From Umbribacter vaginalis (GTDB lineage Bacteria > Actinomycetota > Coriobacteriia > Coriobacteriales > Eggerthellaceae): a stretch of DNA of 64,000 nt. Below, in pieces: positions 55,423-64,000 of this stretch. The stretch's first letter is position 1. Every line of letters starts with the position of its first letter. The translations under genes and the position numbers were made by a program. The notes beneath the pieces are model-generated. The model was not told where the DNA came from. It searched no databases and saw only the letters and a program-made list of their open reading frames with translations. The stretch covers positions 52,247-116,246 of the forward strand of contig KQ959685.1 of the NCBI GenBank assembly GCA_001552935.1, written 5' to 3'.

Positions 55423-58149
55423 TCACAATCCCTTGACACGGTTATATTGCTTTCGCAGTATATATAAACCTGTTGCCATGAAGCCGAATGCAGCAATCAT
55501 AAACATTCCTACATTATCTCGTGTTTTAGGAATAACCGCGGAATGAATGTGCCCAGGGGCTTCAGAATTTCCAGTAAGTTTCTGCTGCTCGGGCGCTGAT
55601 TGCGATGTGCCAGCCTGTGGTTTTGTTATAGCTGGCGTCAGTGGTGTTAATTCACGTGGCGTTGGCAAAGGCGCAGGTGGCGCAGGCGGAGTTGGTGGTG
55701 TCGGCGGTGTTGGAGGTGTTGGCGGCGCAGGCGGTGTTGGCGGCGTCGGCGGAGTTGGCGGCGTCGGCGGAGTGGTTTGTTTCCACTGAGCATATAAGGT
55801 TACATTGTAAGCGGGCATAGCAACATACGTATCAGGTTTAAGCCATATACCCGATCCGTCAGCTTTGGTATTCCAGCCAATAAACTCATAACCTTCCACG
55901 GCAAGCTTTTTGCTGTTAGATTTCACTTCAAATAAGCTTTCCGCAGGCTCATTATTTTTAAACGATACAGTATTTTCCAAGTATGAATAGTTGAAAGCCT
56001 TTATTTCCTTTGGCGTTTGTGGCACGTCGCCCGACCCGTTTGCGCCGCTTGGAAAATTAGCATCGTACGATAATGTAGCTTGTTTTTTTAAATATCGATA
56101 ATCATTATCGAGCATATCCCCAGTGGTGTCGTACTTCTTCTCAAGTGCATAAATAGTATGTGGAGTTGTGTCAAAACCCTCAGACGCATCATAATAATCG
56201 TTATCTTTTCTATCAATCGCTCCTAAAGATTTGTCGCTCTTTATAAAGAGTACCTTGAAAAATCGATATGCATTATCGTATGCATCACTCGCTGAAGGAT
56301 TTTTAAACGGGAAAATATAATTATATCCGCTGAAGACATAATCTTTTTTTGTACCATCAAGCCCTGTATACTGCGGCATAGTAAGGTTTTGACCGATTTT
56401 AGTGTGCACCCACCACTGATCTTCTCTTAAATGCGCAAAATATCTTCCTTGTCCTTTGTCGACCTGTGTCGTACTAAGCTCTGGCTCAAGCAATAATGCA
56501 TTCTGTGAATGATTATTCAACGCTGCAGCTTTGTCAAAATTCTCATTTGCTGTATCGTTTTTCGTGTAAAATATGCCGTTTGAAATTTTACCGATACTAC
56601 CGCTTTCACACTTAATTACTCCTTGTGTACCTTTATAGGTACCACCAGAAATTTCATCAATTGAACCTCGCCTCATCGAAACTTCTACTGCATACCCATT
56701 GCCCGTACTTTCAAAAGTGCCGGCTGATATTTTCTTTACATGACCTTGGTTGACAACCACTGCGGTGCCACGTGATGACGTAAAGGCTCCTCCCTTTATT
56801 TCACCTATTTCTGGCACTGTTTCTTGAAAGTTGAAATCTCCTTCAAGAGTAAGTGCAGTGCCGGCATCAGTAGTAAAATTGCCACCTTCGATTGTGTCAA
56901 TTTTTGAAACTTGCCCAAAAAACAATGCACTCATAGATAAAACCGCATCTTTAGGAAGATCAGGAATAGCAGTTGAACTAAAAGTACCACCCGTAATTTT
57001 ATCGATAGTGGCTTCTCCATTTTTTTCAGCACCTAAATCGTTTCTACCTACGGTAAAAATTGAATGCACGCCATTAAATGTTCCGCCACTAATAGTTCCG
57101 ATGCCCGTTTTATTCTTGAGATTGTTTGCGCCCGGTGTCACATACACAAGAACCCCAGAAAAATAATGATACCTCCACCAACCACCACTCTTTTCATATT
57201 TATGATACGCAACATCAGGCGTAGCGTTAAAAGAACCGCCGCTTATCTCGTCAACCCAGCCTCCATCGCGTACATCGAGTGCTGCATCCCATACTGACTC
57301 AAACGTTCCGCCAGAAATTTTTTTGATATGCCCCCCGTTAGCAACATATATGCAAGATGAACCGCTTACGAGCGGTTGCGGCTTATTGTTTTTGAAAGTG
57401 CCACCTGATATTTCATCTATTGTACTGCCTTCACCAACAACGCTTATCGCTGAAGCGCCAACACTGAATACCCCCCCCCGAACAGCGTCGATATGCGCGC
57501 CATCGGTAAGCGAGAATGCATAACGCGGCTTAGCTAATGTGGAATCGGTTGTAACAGTTCCGCCATAAACAGCGCCTTTAGCTTGCTTTCCTTGAAACAA
57601 TACCGCAGCATCATCAGGGCCAACAAATTTCACACCATCATACATTTCAAAACGGCCAGCGGTTACCTTTAAGGATAATTTTTCAATGGTCAATACAGGT
57701 GCGCTTGACGCTTGTGCCGCATTCGCGTTGGCGGCTTGCGCGTCACCAACAGTAAGCGTTTTATCAGCAGCGTTAAACTCAAGCGCGCCATTGTTGCCTT
57801 CTTGTACCAATTTTGCTTGAGCGTCCCCTGCAACTAAGGTTAGAGATTTTGAAATGGTAATTTTAGAGGAAACTTTTTGTTCGCCGTGTATCGTAAGACA
57901 TGTGCCATCAGGTGCGTTTGTAATTGCAGCTTGCAATGTTTTATACGGATGCGCCTCTGTACCGTCATAAGCGTCATCACCTGTTGTGGCATTAACATGA
58001 ATAACAGTTTGATTCGCTCTGTCAGTACCAGCAATATCATGAGCTGCAAATGCAGGTACAACGTGTACCGATAATGCAAGAGCAGCCAAACAAAGAATTG
58101 CCAATACGGCGCTTATACACCTTGGAATAGCTTTTCGTGTGCAATACAT
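55423..58149 (-). CDS. Beta-helix surface protein with sortase-like tail
   Basis: 908 residues. Signal peptide (1 to about 35), then a right-handed beta helix (about 50-533) built of repeated ISGGTF units with AAxxVxxGGxIxxI spacing, like autotransporter and pectate-lyase folds. An InlB-type repeat (about 690-787, YEFIGWNTKADGSGIW), then a Pro-Thr run (PTPPTPPTPPAPP; about 787-827), then IPKTRD (about 873), a hydrophobic helix and a basic tail (NRVKGL). The sorting motif has Ile for Leu and Arg for Gly. AGAGGAG precedes the ATG. Probably an adhesin. Confidence 0.85.
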   Translation of the reverse strand: MYCTRKAIPRCISAVLAILCLAALALSVHVVPAFAAHDIAGTDRANQTVIHVNATTGDDAYDGTEAHPYKTLQAAITNAPDGTCLTIHGEQKVSSKITISKSLTLVAGDAQAKLVQEGNNGALEFNAADKTLTVGDAQAANANAAQASSAPVLTIEKLSLKVTAGRFEMYDGVKFVGPDDAAVLFQGKQAKGAVYGGTVTTDSTLAKPRYAFSLTDGAHIDAVRGGVFSVGASAISVVGEGSTIDEISGGTFKNNKPQPLVSGSSCIYVANGGHIKKISGGTFESVWDAALDVRDGGWVDEISGGSFNATPDVAYHKYEKSGGWWRYHYFSGVLVYVTPGANNLKNKTGIGTISGGTFNGVHSIFTVGRNDLGAEKNGEATIDKITGGTFSSTAIPDLPKDAVLSMSALFFGQVSKIDTIEGGNFTTDAGTALTLEGDFNFQETVPEIGEIKGGAFTSSRGTAVVVNQGHVKKISAGTFESTGNGYAVEVSMRRGSIDEISGGTYKGTQGVIKCESGSIGKISNGIFYTKNDTANENFDKAAALNNHSQNALLLEPELSTTQVDKGQGRYFAHLREDQWWVHTKIGQNLTMPQYTGLDGTKKDYVFSGYNYIFPFKNPSASDAYDNAYRFFKVLFIKSDKSLGAIDRKDNDYYDASEGFDTTPHTIYALEKKYDTTGDMLDNDYRYLKKQATLSYDANFPSGANGSGDVPQTPKEIKAFNYSYLENTVSFKNNEPAESLFEVKSNSKKLAVEGYEFIGWNTKADGSGIWLKPDTYVAMPAYNVTLYAQWKQTTPPTPPTPPTPPTPPAPPTPPTPPTPPTPPAPPAPLPTPRELTPLTPAITKPQAGTSQSAPEQQKLTGNSEAPGHIHSAVIPKTRDNVGMFMIAAFGFMATGLYILRKQYNRVKGL

Positions 58150-58770
58150 AAAGCTCTCCTCTCATGACGGCATCACTGTTATAAGCATATAGTAAAACAT
58201 TTATATTAGTAGAAATAATACCTGATTATCTTGCCATACATAATACAAGACAGCGAATATTAATTCTTTTTTAAGAAACTTCAACTTTTACTTGCTTCAA
58301 ACAAAATAATCCGAGTTCAACATATGTAATCAAACTCCTACGTCTATCATTTAGCTTTGCTCAGAGTGTTATTAGGATGGCATAGGAAGTAGGAAAGAAT
58401 AAGTATTGCAAGAGTTGCGTGAAAAAAACGTGCATTTCCACAGTTTTTTTTCGTAGCGATGCGCAGAACTGGGGTTATGAGATTTTGCAACGGGAGCGGG
58501 AGGGTGGAGTTGGCGGCGCCACGGATAGCGGCGGCGTGGATAGTGGAACGTGCCACGGCGTAATTGCAGAAACACTCCTACCTTCATAAGCGCAAGCTGG
58601 ACGCAACAAACACGCAGCCGGGTTCATAAAAGTTGCCGCGTAAACGCAAAAAAAGAGCTGCCAGCGTATGCCAGCAGCTCTTCTTGAACTTTTTCTACAC
58701 GCACCAGCGAGATACACCGTACGACATTACGAAACATGCAACGTAATGCCTCTCACAATATCCAGCGGCG
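58150..58770. other. Gap of 620 bases between beta-helix gene and yfcC-like gene
   Basis: The surface-gene side (58150-58330) is AT-rich and should hold its promoter. At 58480-58560 there is a GC-rich patch with GGATAGCGGCGGCGTGGATAG. The only other feature is the terminator near 58660. Short ORFs here lack family features. Confidence 0.45.
58651..58682 (-). terminator. Rho-independent terminator of the yfcC-like gene
   Basis: AAGAGCTGC (58653-58661) and GCAGCTCTT (58674-58682) form a 9-pair stem. On the minus strand TTTTTTTGCG follows. Located about 90 bases after the transporter stop. Confidence 0.83.
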
Positions 58771-60354
58771 CTACACGTGATAGATGATAGTCATAATCGC
58801 GCACAAGATTGCACCGAACACAAACGTAAATGCAACCATCGGCAATGAGAACTTCAACCAATGCTGATACTTCATATCAAGCATTTGCAGCGTTGCCATA
58901 ACTAAGCCCGTAGGAGCAATGTAGAGCATCGCGTATTGACCCCATTGATATGCGCAAACAATAATCCAGCGAGGAATGCCAACGGTGTCTGCCAAAGGCG
59001 CAAAAATTGGCATCGACAGCACTGCCAAGCCCGAAGACGATGGCACTACGAAGCCCAGCAGGAAGAATACCACCATCAGCATAATGATAAACAGCGGGCC
59101 TGACATGCCAGAAACCAAGTTCGACGACCAGAACAGCAAGGTGTCAGAAATCATACCGTGATCAAGAACGTGGTTTACGCCACGAGCCAAGCCGATGATA
59201 AGAGCAACAGCTACGAGGCTTGAAGAACCGGCAGAAAACGCGTCTACCAGCTGCTTTTCGCTCTTTCCGCCCTTCGAGAAACCTTCAATGCACATAATGA
59301 TGATAGCGATGGTCAAGAACGACGCTGCCATCTGTGGGAACCACCATTTCAGCTTCATAACGCCGAATACCATCAGCACAAATGCCGCCACGAACAACAC
59401 CAAAATGAACTTACGCTTGATGTTGAACGGTGGAACTTTGTCGGCTGCACCCATCAAGCCCCACTGAGCGTTGAACTGCTCGCGGTCTTCATAGGTATAT
59501 GAGAACGAAGGGTCAGCCTTCACTTTTTTGCCGTACCAATACAGGTAGCAAATAATAACGATAGCACCAACGATGCACGACGCCACACGCCATACCAAGC
59601 CTTCAGTCCACATAAAGCCGGCTGCGTTCGACGCGATAATTGTTGAGAATGGATTAACGGTTGAGAACGTCGTTCCGATTGATCCAGCCATGAAAATTGA
59701 ACCAACCGTTATGATTGAGTCGTAGCCAAGAGCTATGAAAATTGGTGCCAGAATGGGATAAAACGCTACCGCTTCTTCCTCAAGACCGCACAGCGATCCG
59801 CCCAGTACCATGAACAAACTTACGAAAAGTACCAGCGCAAACTCGCGCCCTTTCGTTTTTTTCGTAAGCGCCACCAAGCCCGATTCAAACGCGCCTGATG
59901 CCTCAACTACTCCAATAAGACCACCTAAAACCAAAATAAATACGATAATGTCGATACCTTCAATAGTACCGCTTACCATACTTACAGGGATTTGTTCAAC
60001 ACCTTGCCCCTTTTGGGGAAGCCCCGAATACGTTCCAGGAATAGAAATTGCTTTGGTAATAGCTCCCTCGGTAAACTTTTCAATTCCAATTTTTACGCCT
60101 AGTTTATCGAGAGATTCTTGAGTAGCGGGTAAATCGCTTTTTGTTCCATCGGGGGCTTTCACTTGCAGCGTATGAGTTGTGGTTTGATACTGCAATTTTG
60201 CGTACGAACCGGCAGGAATTAGCCAAGTCGCAGCAACGGCAAGAACGGTTACCAAGAAAAGAATGGTAAACGCCGAAGGCACCTTAATGTGATGCTTCTT
60301 CTTTTCGTTCGTAGGTTCAACAGGAGATGCAACCTGCGTGGTATCTGTTGTCAT
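58771..60354 (-). CDS. YfcC-family transporter, probable arginine/ornithine exchanger
   Basis: 527 residues with about 12 membrane helices (CitMHS/dicarboxylate-like YfcC family). Family strings: VPSAFTILFLVTVLAVAATW near 25, LGGLIGVVEASGAFE near 150 and VGSIFMAGSIGTTFSTVNPF near 235. YfcC proteins in arc operons are thought to exchange arginine for ornithine; this is from context, as transport was not tested here. I chose the ATG at 60354 (MTTDTTQVASP) with AAAGGAGGAGTG upstream. Downstream of arcC by 418 bases, with a possible promoter of its own (TATACT on the minus strand at 60507-60512). Confidence 0.82.
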   Translation of the reverse strand: MTTDTTQVASPVEPTNEKKKHHIKVPSAFTILFLVTVLAVAATWLIPAGSYAKLQYQTTTHTLQVKAPDGTKSDLPATQESLDKLGVKIGIEKFTEGAITKAISIPGTYSGLPQKGQGVEQIPVSMVSGTIEGIDIIVFILVLGGLIGVVEASGAFESGLVALTKKTKGREFALVLFVSLFMVLGGSLCGLEEEAVAFYPILAPIFIALGYDSIITVGSIFMAGSIGTTFSTVNPFSTIIASNAAGFMWTEGLVWRVASCIVGAIVIICYLYWYGKKVKADPSFSYTYEDREQFNAQWGLMGAADKVPPFNIKRKFILVLFVAAFVLMVFGVMKLKWWFPQMAASFLTIAIIIMCIEGFSKGGKSEKQLVDAFSAGSSSLVAVALIIGLARGVNHVLDHGMISDTLLFWSSNLVSGMSGPLFIIMLMVVFFLLGFVVPSSSGLAVLSMPIFAPLADTVGIPRWIIVCAYQWGQYAMLYIAPTGLVMATLQMLDMKYQHWLKFSLPMVAFTFVFGAILCAIMTIIYHV

Positions 60355-60772
60355 CACTCCTCCTTTCGGCAATGAAACATTCATTGCACATGTACCTGTT
60401 TTTCTTTCGTGCTCAAACAGCAAGTAGATTCGTAACCTATCGGGCGTATGCGCAGCGCGCGTTGAACGTAGGTCGATATACATCCTGCATGTTTATAAAC
60501 GGTCATAGTATACCCGATAATTTTACTATTCTTACTTGCATTACCAGTTTTTAATACTCCGCGATCAATTTCATCGCGATTTTATTCTTTGTTTTCGATC
60601 TGCATACTTTCAGCTAGCTCTGCGTACTTTCACGTGCTGCAATGTAATTCACTGCGAGAAAAGGAACTATGCGCTGTATGTGTGAGTGTAATGAAAAACG
60701 CATAATCCTTCTCTCGTCAGCGAATAATGCTAAGAGCCTTGCAAAGAATACATCGGCTGTAGTATTGCACCA
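60355..60772. other. Gap between arcC and transporter gene
   Basis: A TATACT on the minus strand at 60507-60512 is a candidate -10 box for the transporter. TGCATACTTTCAGCTAGCTC and TGCGTACTTTCACGTGCTGC at 60601-60640 form an imperfect 20-base tandem repeat. No gene recognised. Confidence 0.4.
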
Positions 60773-61729
60773 TTACAGTGCAGTAATAACAGTACCTGTT
60801 TCTCCGCGTAAGCCCGCAGCAGCATGATCGAGGCTCGTAATAAGAGCCTTACCCTGTGGATACTCTTTCAAATATGCCAAGCACGCTTCAATCTTCGGCA
60901 GCATAGAGCCAGGAGCAAATTGTCCCTGCTTAATGTACTCTTGCGCCTGTTCAATGTTCATGTGATCGATGTTTTCCTGCTGAGGCGTGTTAAAGTTAAT
61001 TGCCACTTTTTCAACAGCAGTAAGAATAACCAGCATGTCGGCCTTAAACGCAGCAGCTAACTTTGCAGACGAACGGTCTTTGTCAATCACTGCAGGTACA
61101 CCAACGTAACTGTCGTTCTGTTCGAACACAGGAATGCCGCCGCCACCTGTTGAAATAACAATGTATCCTGCGTCCATCAGGTCTTTCACGGCATCAAACT
61201 CAACGATACGCTGAGGCTCGGGGCTTGCAACTACCTGACGCCAGCCACGACCAGCATCTTCTTTCACGGTAATTCCCGTTGCAGCGGCTTTCGCCTTCGC
61301 TTCTTCTTCCGTCATGAACGCACCCACTGGCTTGGTGGGGTTCTTAAACGCTGGGTCATCAGGGTAAACAACCGTTTGCGTAATAAGCGTTACTGTTGAG
61401 CGCAAAATGCCGCGGCGCTTCACTTCACCTAAAATAGCTTGTGAAAGGTGGTATCCGATGTAGCCTTGGCTCATCGCACCGCACTCAGGGAACGGCATCG
61501 ATGGAATTTTGTCGTCGGCTTTTGATGCCACGCCAAACGCGTTGTTAATAATGCCAACTTGAGGGCCATTGCCATGTGATAGAACAACGTTAATGCCTTC
61601 AGCAACCATGTCTACAATGTGTTTCGCAGTATGATGCACCAGCTCAAGCTGCTCTTCTGGCGTTTTGCCAAGCGCATTGCCGCCCAGTGCAACTACCACG
61701 CTATTTTTATCTCCTTTTGTATAAGGCAT
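60773..61729 (-). CDS. arcC: Carbamate kinase
   Basis: Converts carbamoyl phosphate and ADP to ATP, CO2 and ammonia: the ATP-making step of the arginine deiminase route. 318 residues, usual length. Family strings: VVALGGNALG (8-17), LSHGNGPQVGI (about 49-59), GRGWRQVVASPEP (about 161-173), VISTGGGGIPVF (about 195) and VIDKDRSSAKLA (about 215). AAGGAG precedes the ATG; it lies ten bases after arcB, whose stop overlaps that site. Confidence 0.96.
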   Translation of the reverse strand: MPYTKGDKNSVVVALGGNALGKTPEEQLELVHHTAKHIVDMVAEGINVVLSHGNGPQVGIINNAFGVASKADDKIPSMPFPECGAMSQGYIGYHLSQAILGEVKRRGILRSTVTLITQTVVYPDDPAFKNPTKPVGAFMTEEEAKAKAAATGITVKEDAGRGWRQVVASPEPQRIVEFDAVKDLMDAGYIVISTGGGGIPVFEQNDSYVGVPAVIDKDRSSAKLAAAFKADMLVILTAVEKVAINFNTPQQENIDHMNIEQAQEYIKQGQFAPGSMLPKIEACLAYLKEYPQGKALITSLDHAAAGLRGETGTVITAL

Positions 61730-61739
61730 AGTGAACTCC

Positions 61740-62732
61740 TTATTTCAAGGTTGCATACATAACAGCTTTAATGGTGTGCATGCGGTTTTCGGCCTCATCA
61801 AACACACGTGAACGAGAGCTTTCAAACACTTCGTCAGTTACTTCCATCTCTGTTACGCCGAATTTCTCAGCAATTTCAGCACCAACAGTTGTTTTGGTGT
61901 CATGGAATGAAGGCAGGCAGTGCATAAAGATAGCGTCAGGAGCAGCTTTTGCCATAACCTCGCTGGTTACGCGATACGGAGACAAAATCTTGATGCGCTC
62001 TTCCCACAGCTCTGCAGGCTCGCCCATTGATACCCAAATGTCGGTGTATACCACGCTTGCGCCAGCAACACCTTCAGCAACATCTTCCGTAAGAAGAATG
62101 CTTGAGCCATTTTCTGCAGCAATTTTCTTGCATGTTTCAACCAAATCGGCTGCAGGCATTTGCTTTTTAGGACCGCATGCGCAAAAGTCGATACCCAGTT
62201 TGGCGCACACAACCATCAGTGAATTTGCAACGTTGTTGCCCGCATCGCCCATAAAGGTAAGCTTGCGGCCACGCGTATCGCCAAATTCTTCGCGAACGGT
62301 AAGAATGTCAGCCAGCATTTGTGTTGGGTGGAATTCGGTTGTAAGACCATTCCATACAGGAACACCTGCATATTTACCCAGCGTTTCCACTTTTTCCTGA
62401 GCAAAACCACGATACTCGATACCGTCGTACATTCGTCCAAGAACGCGCGCAGTATCTTCAATTGACTCTTTTTTGCCCATCTGAGAACAACCAGGCTCGA
62501 GGTAGGTAACGCCCATGCCCAAATCGGAGCCTGCTACTTCAAAGGCGCAACGAGTGCGCGTAGAGGTTTTTTCGAAAAGAAGAACAATGTTCTTGCCCTC
62601 AAGATAGCGGTGAGGAACGCCTGCGCGCTTCATATCCTTAAAGTTTTTAGAAAGCGCAAGGAGGTATTCAATTTCCTGTGGCGTGTAGTCGAGGAGCTTT
62701 AAGAAGTTACGTCCACTAATGTTTACACCCAT
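61740..62732 (-). CDS. arcB: Ornithine carbamoyltransferase, catabolic
   Basis: Splits citrulline with phosphate into ornithine and carbamoyl phosphate. 330 residues. STRTR carbamoyl-phosphate loop ([12 protein letters not shown], about 55), [11 protein letters not shown] (about 134-144), the ornithine-binding region ([14 protein letters not shown]) and HCLPSFHD (about 270). I chose the ATG at 62732 because [20 protein letters not shown] is the family start and AAGGAAG precedes it; the longer frame is not coding. First gene of the arc module. The arginine deiminase gene arcA is not in the window. Confidence 0.96.
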   Translation of the reverse strand: MGVNISGRNFLKLLDYTPQEIEYLLALSKNFKDMKRAGVPHRYLEGKNIVLLFEKTSTRTRCAFEVAGSDLGMGVTYLEPGCSQMGKKESIEDTARVLGRMYDGIEYRGFAQEKVETLGKYAGVPVWNGLTTEFHPTQMLADILTVREEFGDTRGRKLTFMGDAGNNVANSLMVVCAKLGIDFCACGPKKQMPAADLVETCKKIAAENGSSILLTEDVAEGVAGASVVYTDIWVSMGEPAELWEERIKILSPYRVTSEVMAKAAPDAIFMHCLPSFHDTKTTVGAEIAEKFGVTEMEVTDEVFESSRSRVFDEAENRMHTIKAVMYATLK

Positions 62733-63054
62733 GATCTCTTCCTTTCTTCCTGCCGAAATATCGGCACTTGATTGTTGCCTTCTTATGAAGGCTGTTTCTA
62801 TTTCCAACGCGAAACGCCACCCGCGGGCAACGCTCCAACGTCTGGGGACACTTGTATCATGACAAGTTGTGCGTGAATTGAAAAGTATACTTATAGGTGT
62901 ATATAAAGGTGCATTTGCGGTGCTAGTAAGGAGTACTCCCGTACCAGTGGGATGGTATACCGCACTACTCCTCTTGGAAAATCCTGTTGAAAGCATTATA
63001 GTGTATATGGTTTCAGAAATGACGAAATTTCTTTCATAAGAAAGGGTGTACGCA
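62733..63054. other. Divergent arcB/luxR control region
   Basis: Holds a minus-strand TATACT (62884-62889, part of the palindrome AGTATACT), the nested inverted repeat at 62929-62972 and an AT-rich run before the LuxR start (TATAGTGTATAT near 63000). The promoters of both divergent genes should lie here. No gene recognised. Confidence 0.45.
62929..62972. promoter_or_regulatory. Nested inverted repeat between arcB and luxR-type gene
   Basis: AGGAGTA (62929-62935) pairs with TACTCCT (62966-62972), enclosing TACCA and TGGTA, which pair with each other. It sits between the divergent arcB and LuxR genes and could be a regulator site. No consensus could be matched. Confidence 0.4.
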
Positions 63055-64000
63055 ATGATGGAATTTATTTTGTTCTTTTACACCCTCATTATTATGTTAT
63101 TCGCCGCGCTTGCCGCCGCTACGTGTTTGTCTGGTTTCTTAGTTTCGCACCGCAAATCGTTTGCCTACGGGATGGTAATGTTTGTGGCGTATTTTTTCGA
63201 CGTTTCTATCGTGTTTTACCACGATTTTATTGTGCATAATGAATCGCTTGATCCTGTTGCTTTCTACGATATAAATTCTCCTGTTATGTTTATTATCTGC
63301 GGTGCGGCTGTTTTCGGAAGTTTGTGGCTCTATTTTTGCGAGAAAGCAGGCATGTATAACCCCGTAGGAGAAATTTTGCCGACAGTGATGTTTGTGGCGA
63401 TGTCGGCAGCCGTTCTTATTTTTGTTACCGAACCTCATCTGCGCATTTTCTTATTCTTCATCAATCGAAGCGTATTTTTAGCCGTTATTTTTGTATTTTA
63501 TTTCTACAACTATTTTTCGACGAGTGCAAAAAATCGGCCTCAAGTGCGCCCAAAACCCATATATGTGCAAGTAGCGATACTTATTACCATTGGCATTGTA
63601 AGCGAGAATGCCATTTTCCAACTGTTCACGAACCCCTACGATTTCGAGAAATCAATTGCGCCGTTTTGGTTTTTTGCAGAGCGCAGCATTGCTGAAAATA
63701 TGCTGTTCATCTGGCTTGCTATTATGCTAAGCATCGATGCGTGCCGCACAATTAGCGTGCACTTCAACAAAGCACCGCTGCCTTCAACCGATCGCTCAAT
63801 CAAAAATATCGACAACTTGCTGCCTTCGTACTGCGCGAAATACAACCTATCTGCGCGCGAAGGCGAAATTTTACGTATGATTTTAATGGGAAGCGACAAT
63901 TCACAGATGGCATCGAGTATGCATTTGGCACTGAGCACCGTAAAAAAGCATGTGCATAATATTATTGCGAAAGTAAATGTAGACAACAAAAACGACATCA
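63055..64000 (+). CDS. LuxR-family regulator with membrane N-terminus (3' end outside window)
   Basis: At least 315 residues, cut by the right edge. About seven membrane helices (residues 3-240, starting [20 protein letters not shown]) precede a LuxR-type [23 protein letters not shown] then [12 protein letters not shown] (about 265-310), reaching the recognition helix. The layout, membrane sensor fused to LuxR HTH, is common in Coriobacteriia. Start at the first of two ATGs with AAAGGG upstream. It diverges from arcB and could regulate the arginine genes (inference). Confidence 0.87.
   Translation, partial: MMEFILFFYTLIIMLFAALAAATCLSGFLVSHRKSFAYGMVMFVAYFFDVSIVFYHDFIVHNESLDPVAFYDINSPVMFIICGAAVFGSLWLYFCEKAGMYNPVGEILPTVMFVAMSAAVLIFVTEPHLRIFLFFINRSVFLAVIFVFYFYNYFSTSAKNRPQVRPKPIYVQVAILITIGIVSENAIFQLFTNPYDFEKSIAPFWFFAERSIAENMLFIWLAIMLSIDACRTISVHFNKAPLPSTDRSIKNIDNLLPSYCAKYNLSAREGEILRMILMGSDNSQMASSMHLALSTVKKHVHNIIAKVNVDNKNDI

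Noticed and set aside
55547..55789. Gly/Val-rich ORF with GGVGGVGGVGG repeats
   Set aside because: It is the reverse strand of the Pro-Thr run of the beta-helix surface protein.

Overview
The window reads as a chromosome segment of a Gram-positive actinobacterium of the class Coriobacteriia (Eggerthellaceae-like). The signs are a dnaK-grpE-dnaJ-hspR-clpB operon with an HspR-type HAIR operator, a membrane-linked LuxR regulator of the type common in that class, large surface proteins with sortase-like tails, an LPKT/IPKT tail motif, hydrogenase/nickel genes (hypE, nikR), and an arginine-catabolism cluster (arcB, arcC, YfcC-type transporter). An asaccharolytic, arginine-fermenting oral genus such as Cryptobacterium would fit. 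That identification is inference from gene content only.

Layout. 1-13 kb: mostly minus-strand housekeeping genes. These are a partial glucose-6-phosphate isomerase, a LytTR response regulator, a PepV-like dipeptidase, a DEDDh exonuclease (plus strand), tRNA-Leu(CAA), a class I aldolase, a set of small membrane/envelope proteins (TM2, VTT, PRC-barrel, YtxH) and a serS operon with two poorly known partners. One of those partners resembles the N-terminal domain of cyanophycin synthetase. 13-16 kb: a small membrane protein, the remains of a Phd/YefM antitoxin gene, a Ser/Thr kinase with a multi-pass membrane domain, and tRNA-Leu(CAG). 16.5-21.5 kb (plus strand): a metal/siderophore/corrinoid-type ABC importer (lipoprotein, FecCD permease, ATPase), followed by a methyltransferase with a His-rich insert and a TlyA-type rRNA methyltransferase.

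21.6-30 kb is one giant surface protein of 2722 residues. 30-39 kb carries a methyltransferase, a LytS-type sensor kinase, a TauE/SafE permease, a glycosyltransferase, rsgA, an OB-fold membrane protein and a TrkH-type potassium transporter with a tiny membrane ORF in front of it. 39-46.4 kb is the heat-shock operon, read from a promoter whose -35 box lies inside a HAIR-like operator. 46.6-52 kb holds two surface proteins that share a repeated GxYTVxANI domain; one is membrane-anchored and one has a Tat signal. 52.4-54.4 kb holds hypE, nikR and a small 84-residue gene coupled to nikR. 55.4-58.1 kb encodes a beta-helix surface protein. 58.7-62.7 kb is the arginine module, divergent from a truncated LuxR regulator at the right edge.

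Intergenic DNA is unusually rich in short tandem or direct repeats (17, 25, 29 and about 32 bp units). No rRNA genes, CRISPR arrays, insertion sequences or integrases were seen. The most unusual items are the GxYTVxANI domain pair, the His-rich methyltransferase tied to a metal importer, the standalone cyanophycin-synthetase-like domain in an arginine-using organism, and the decayed antitoxin with an A AAA AAC slip site.
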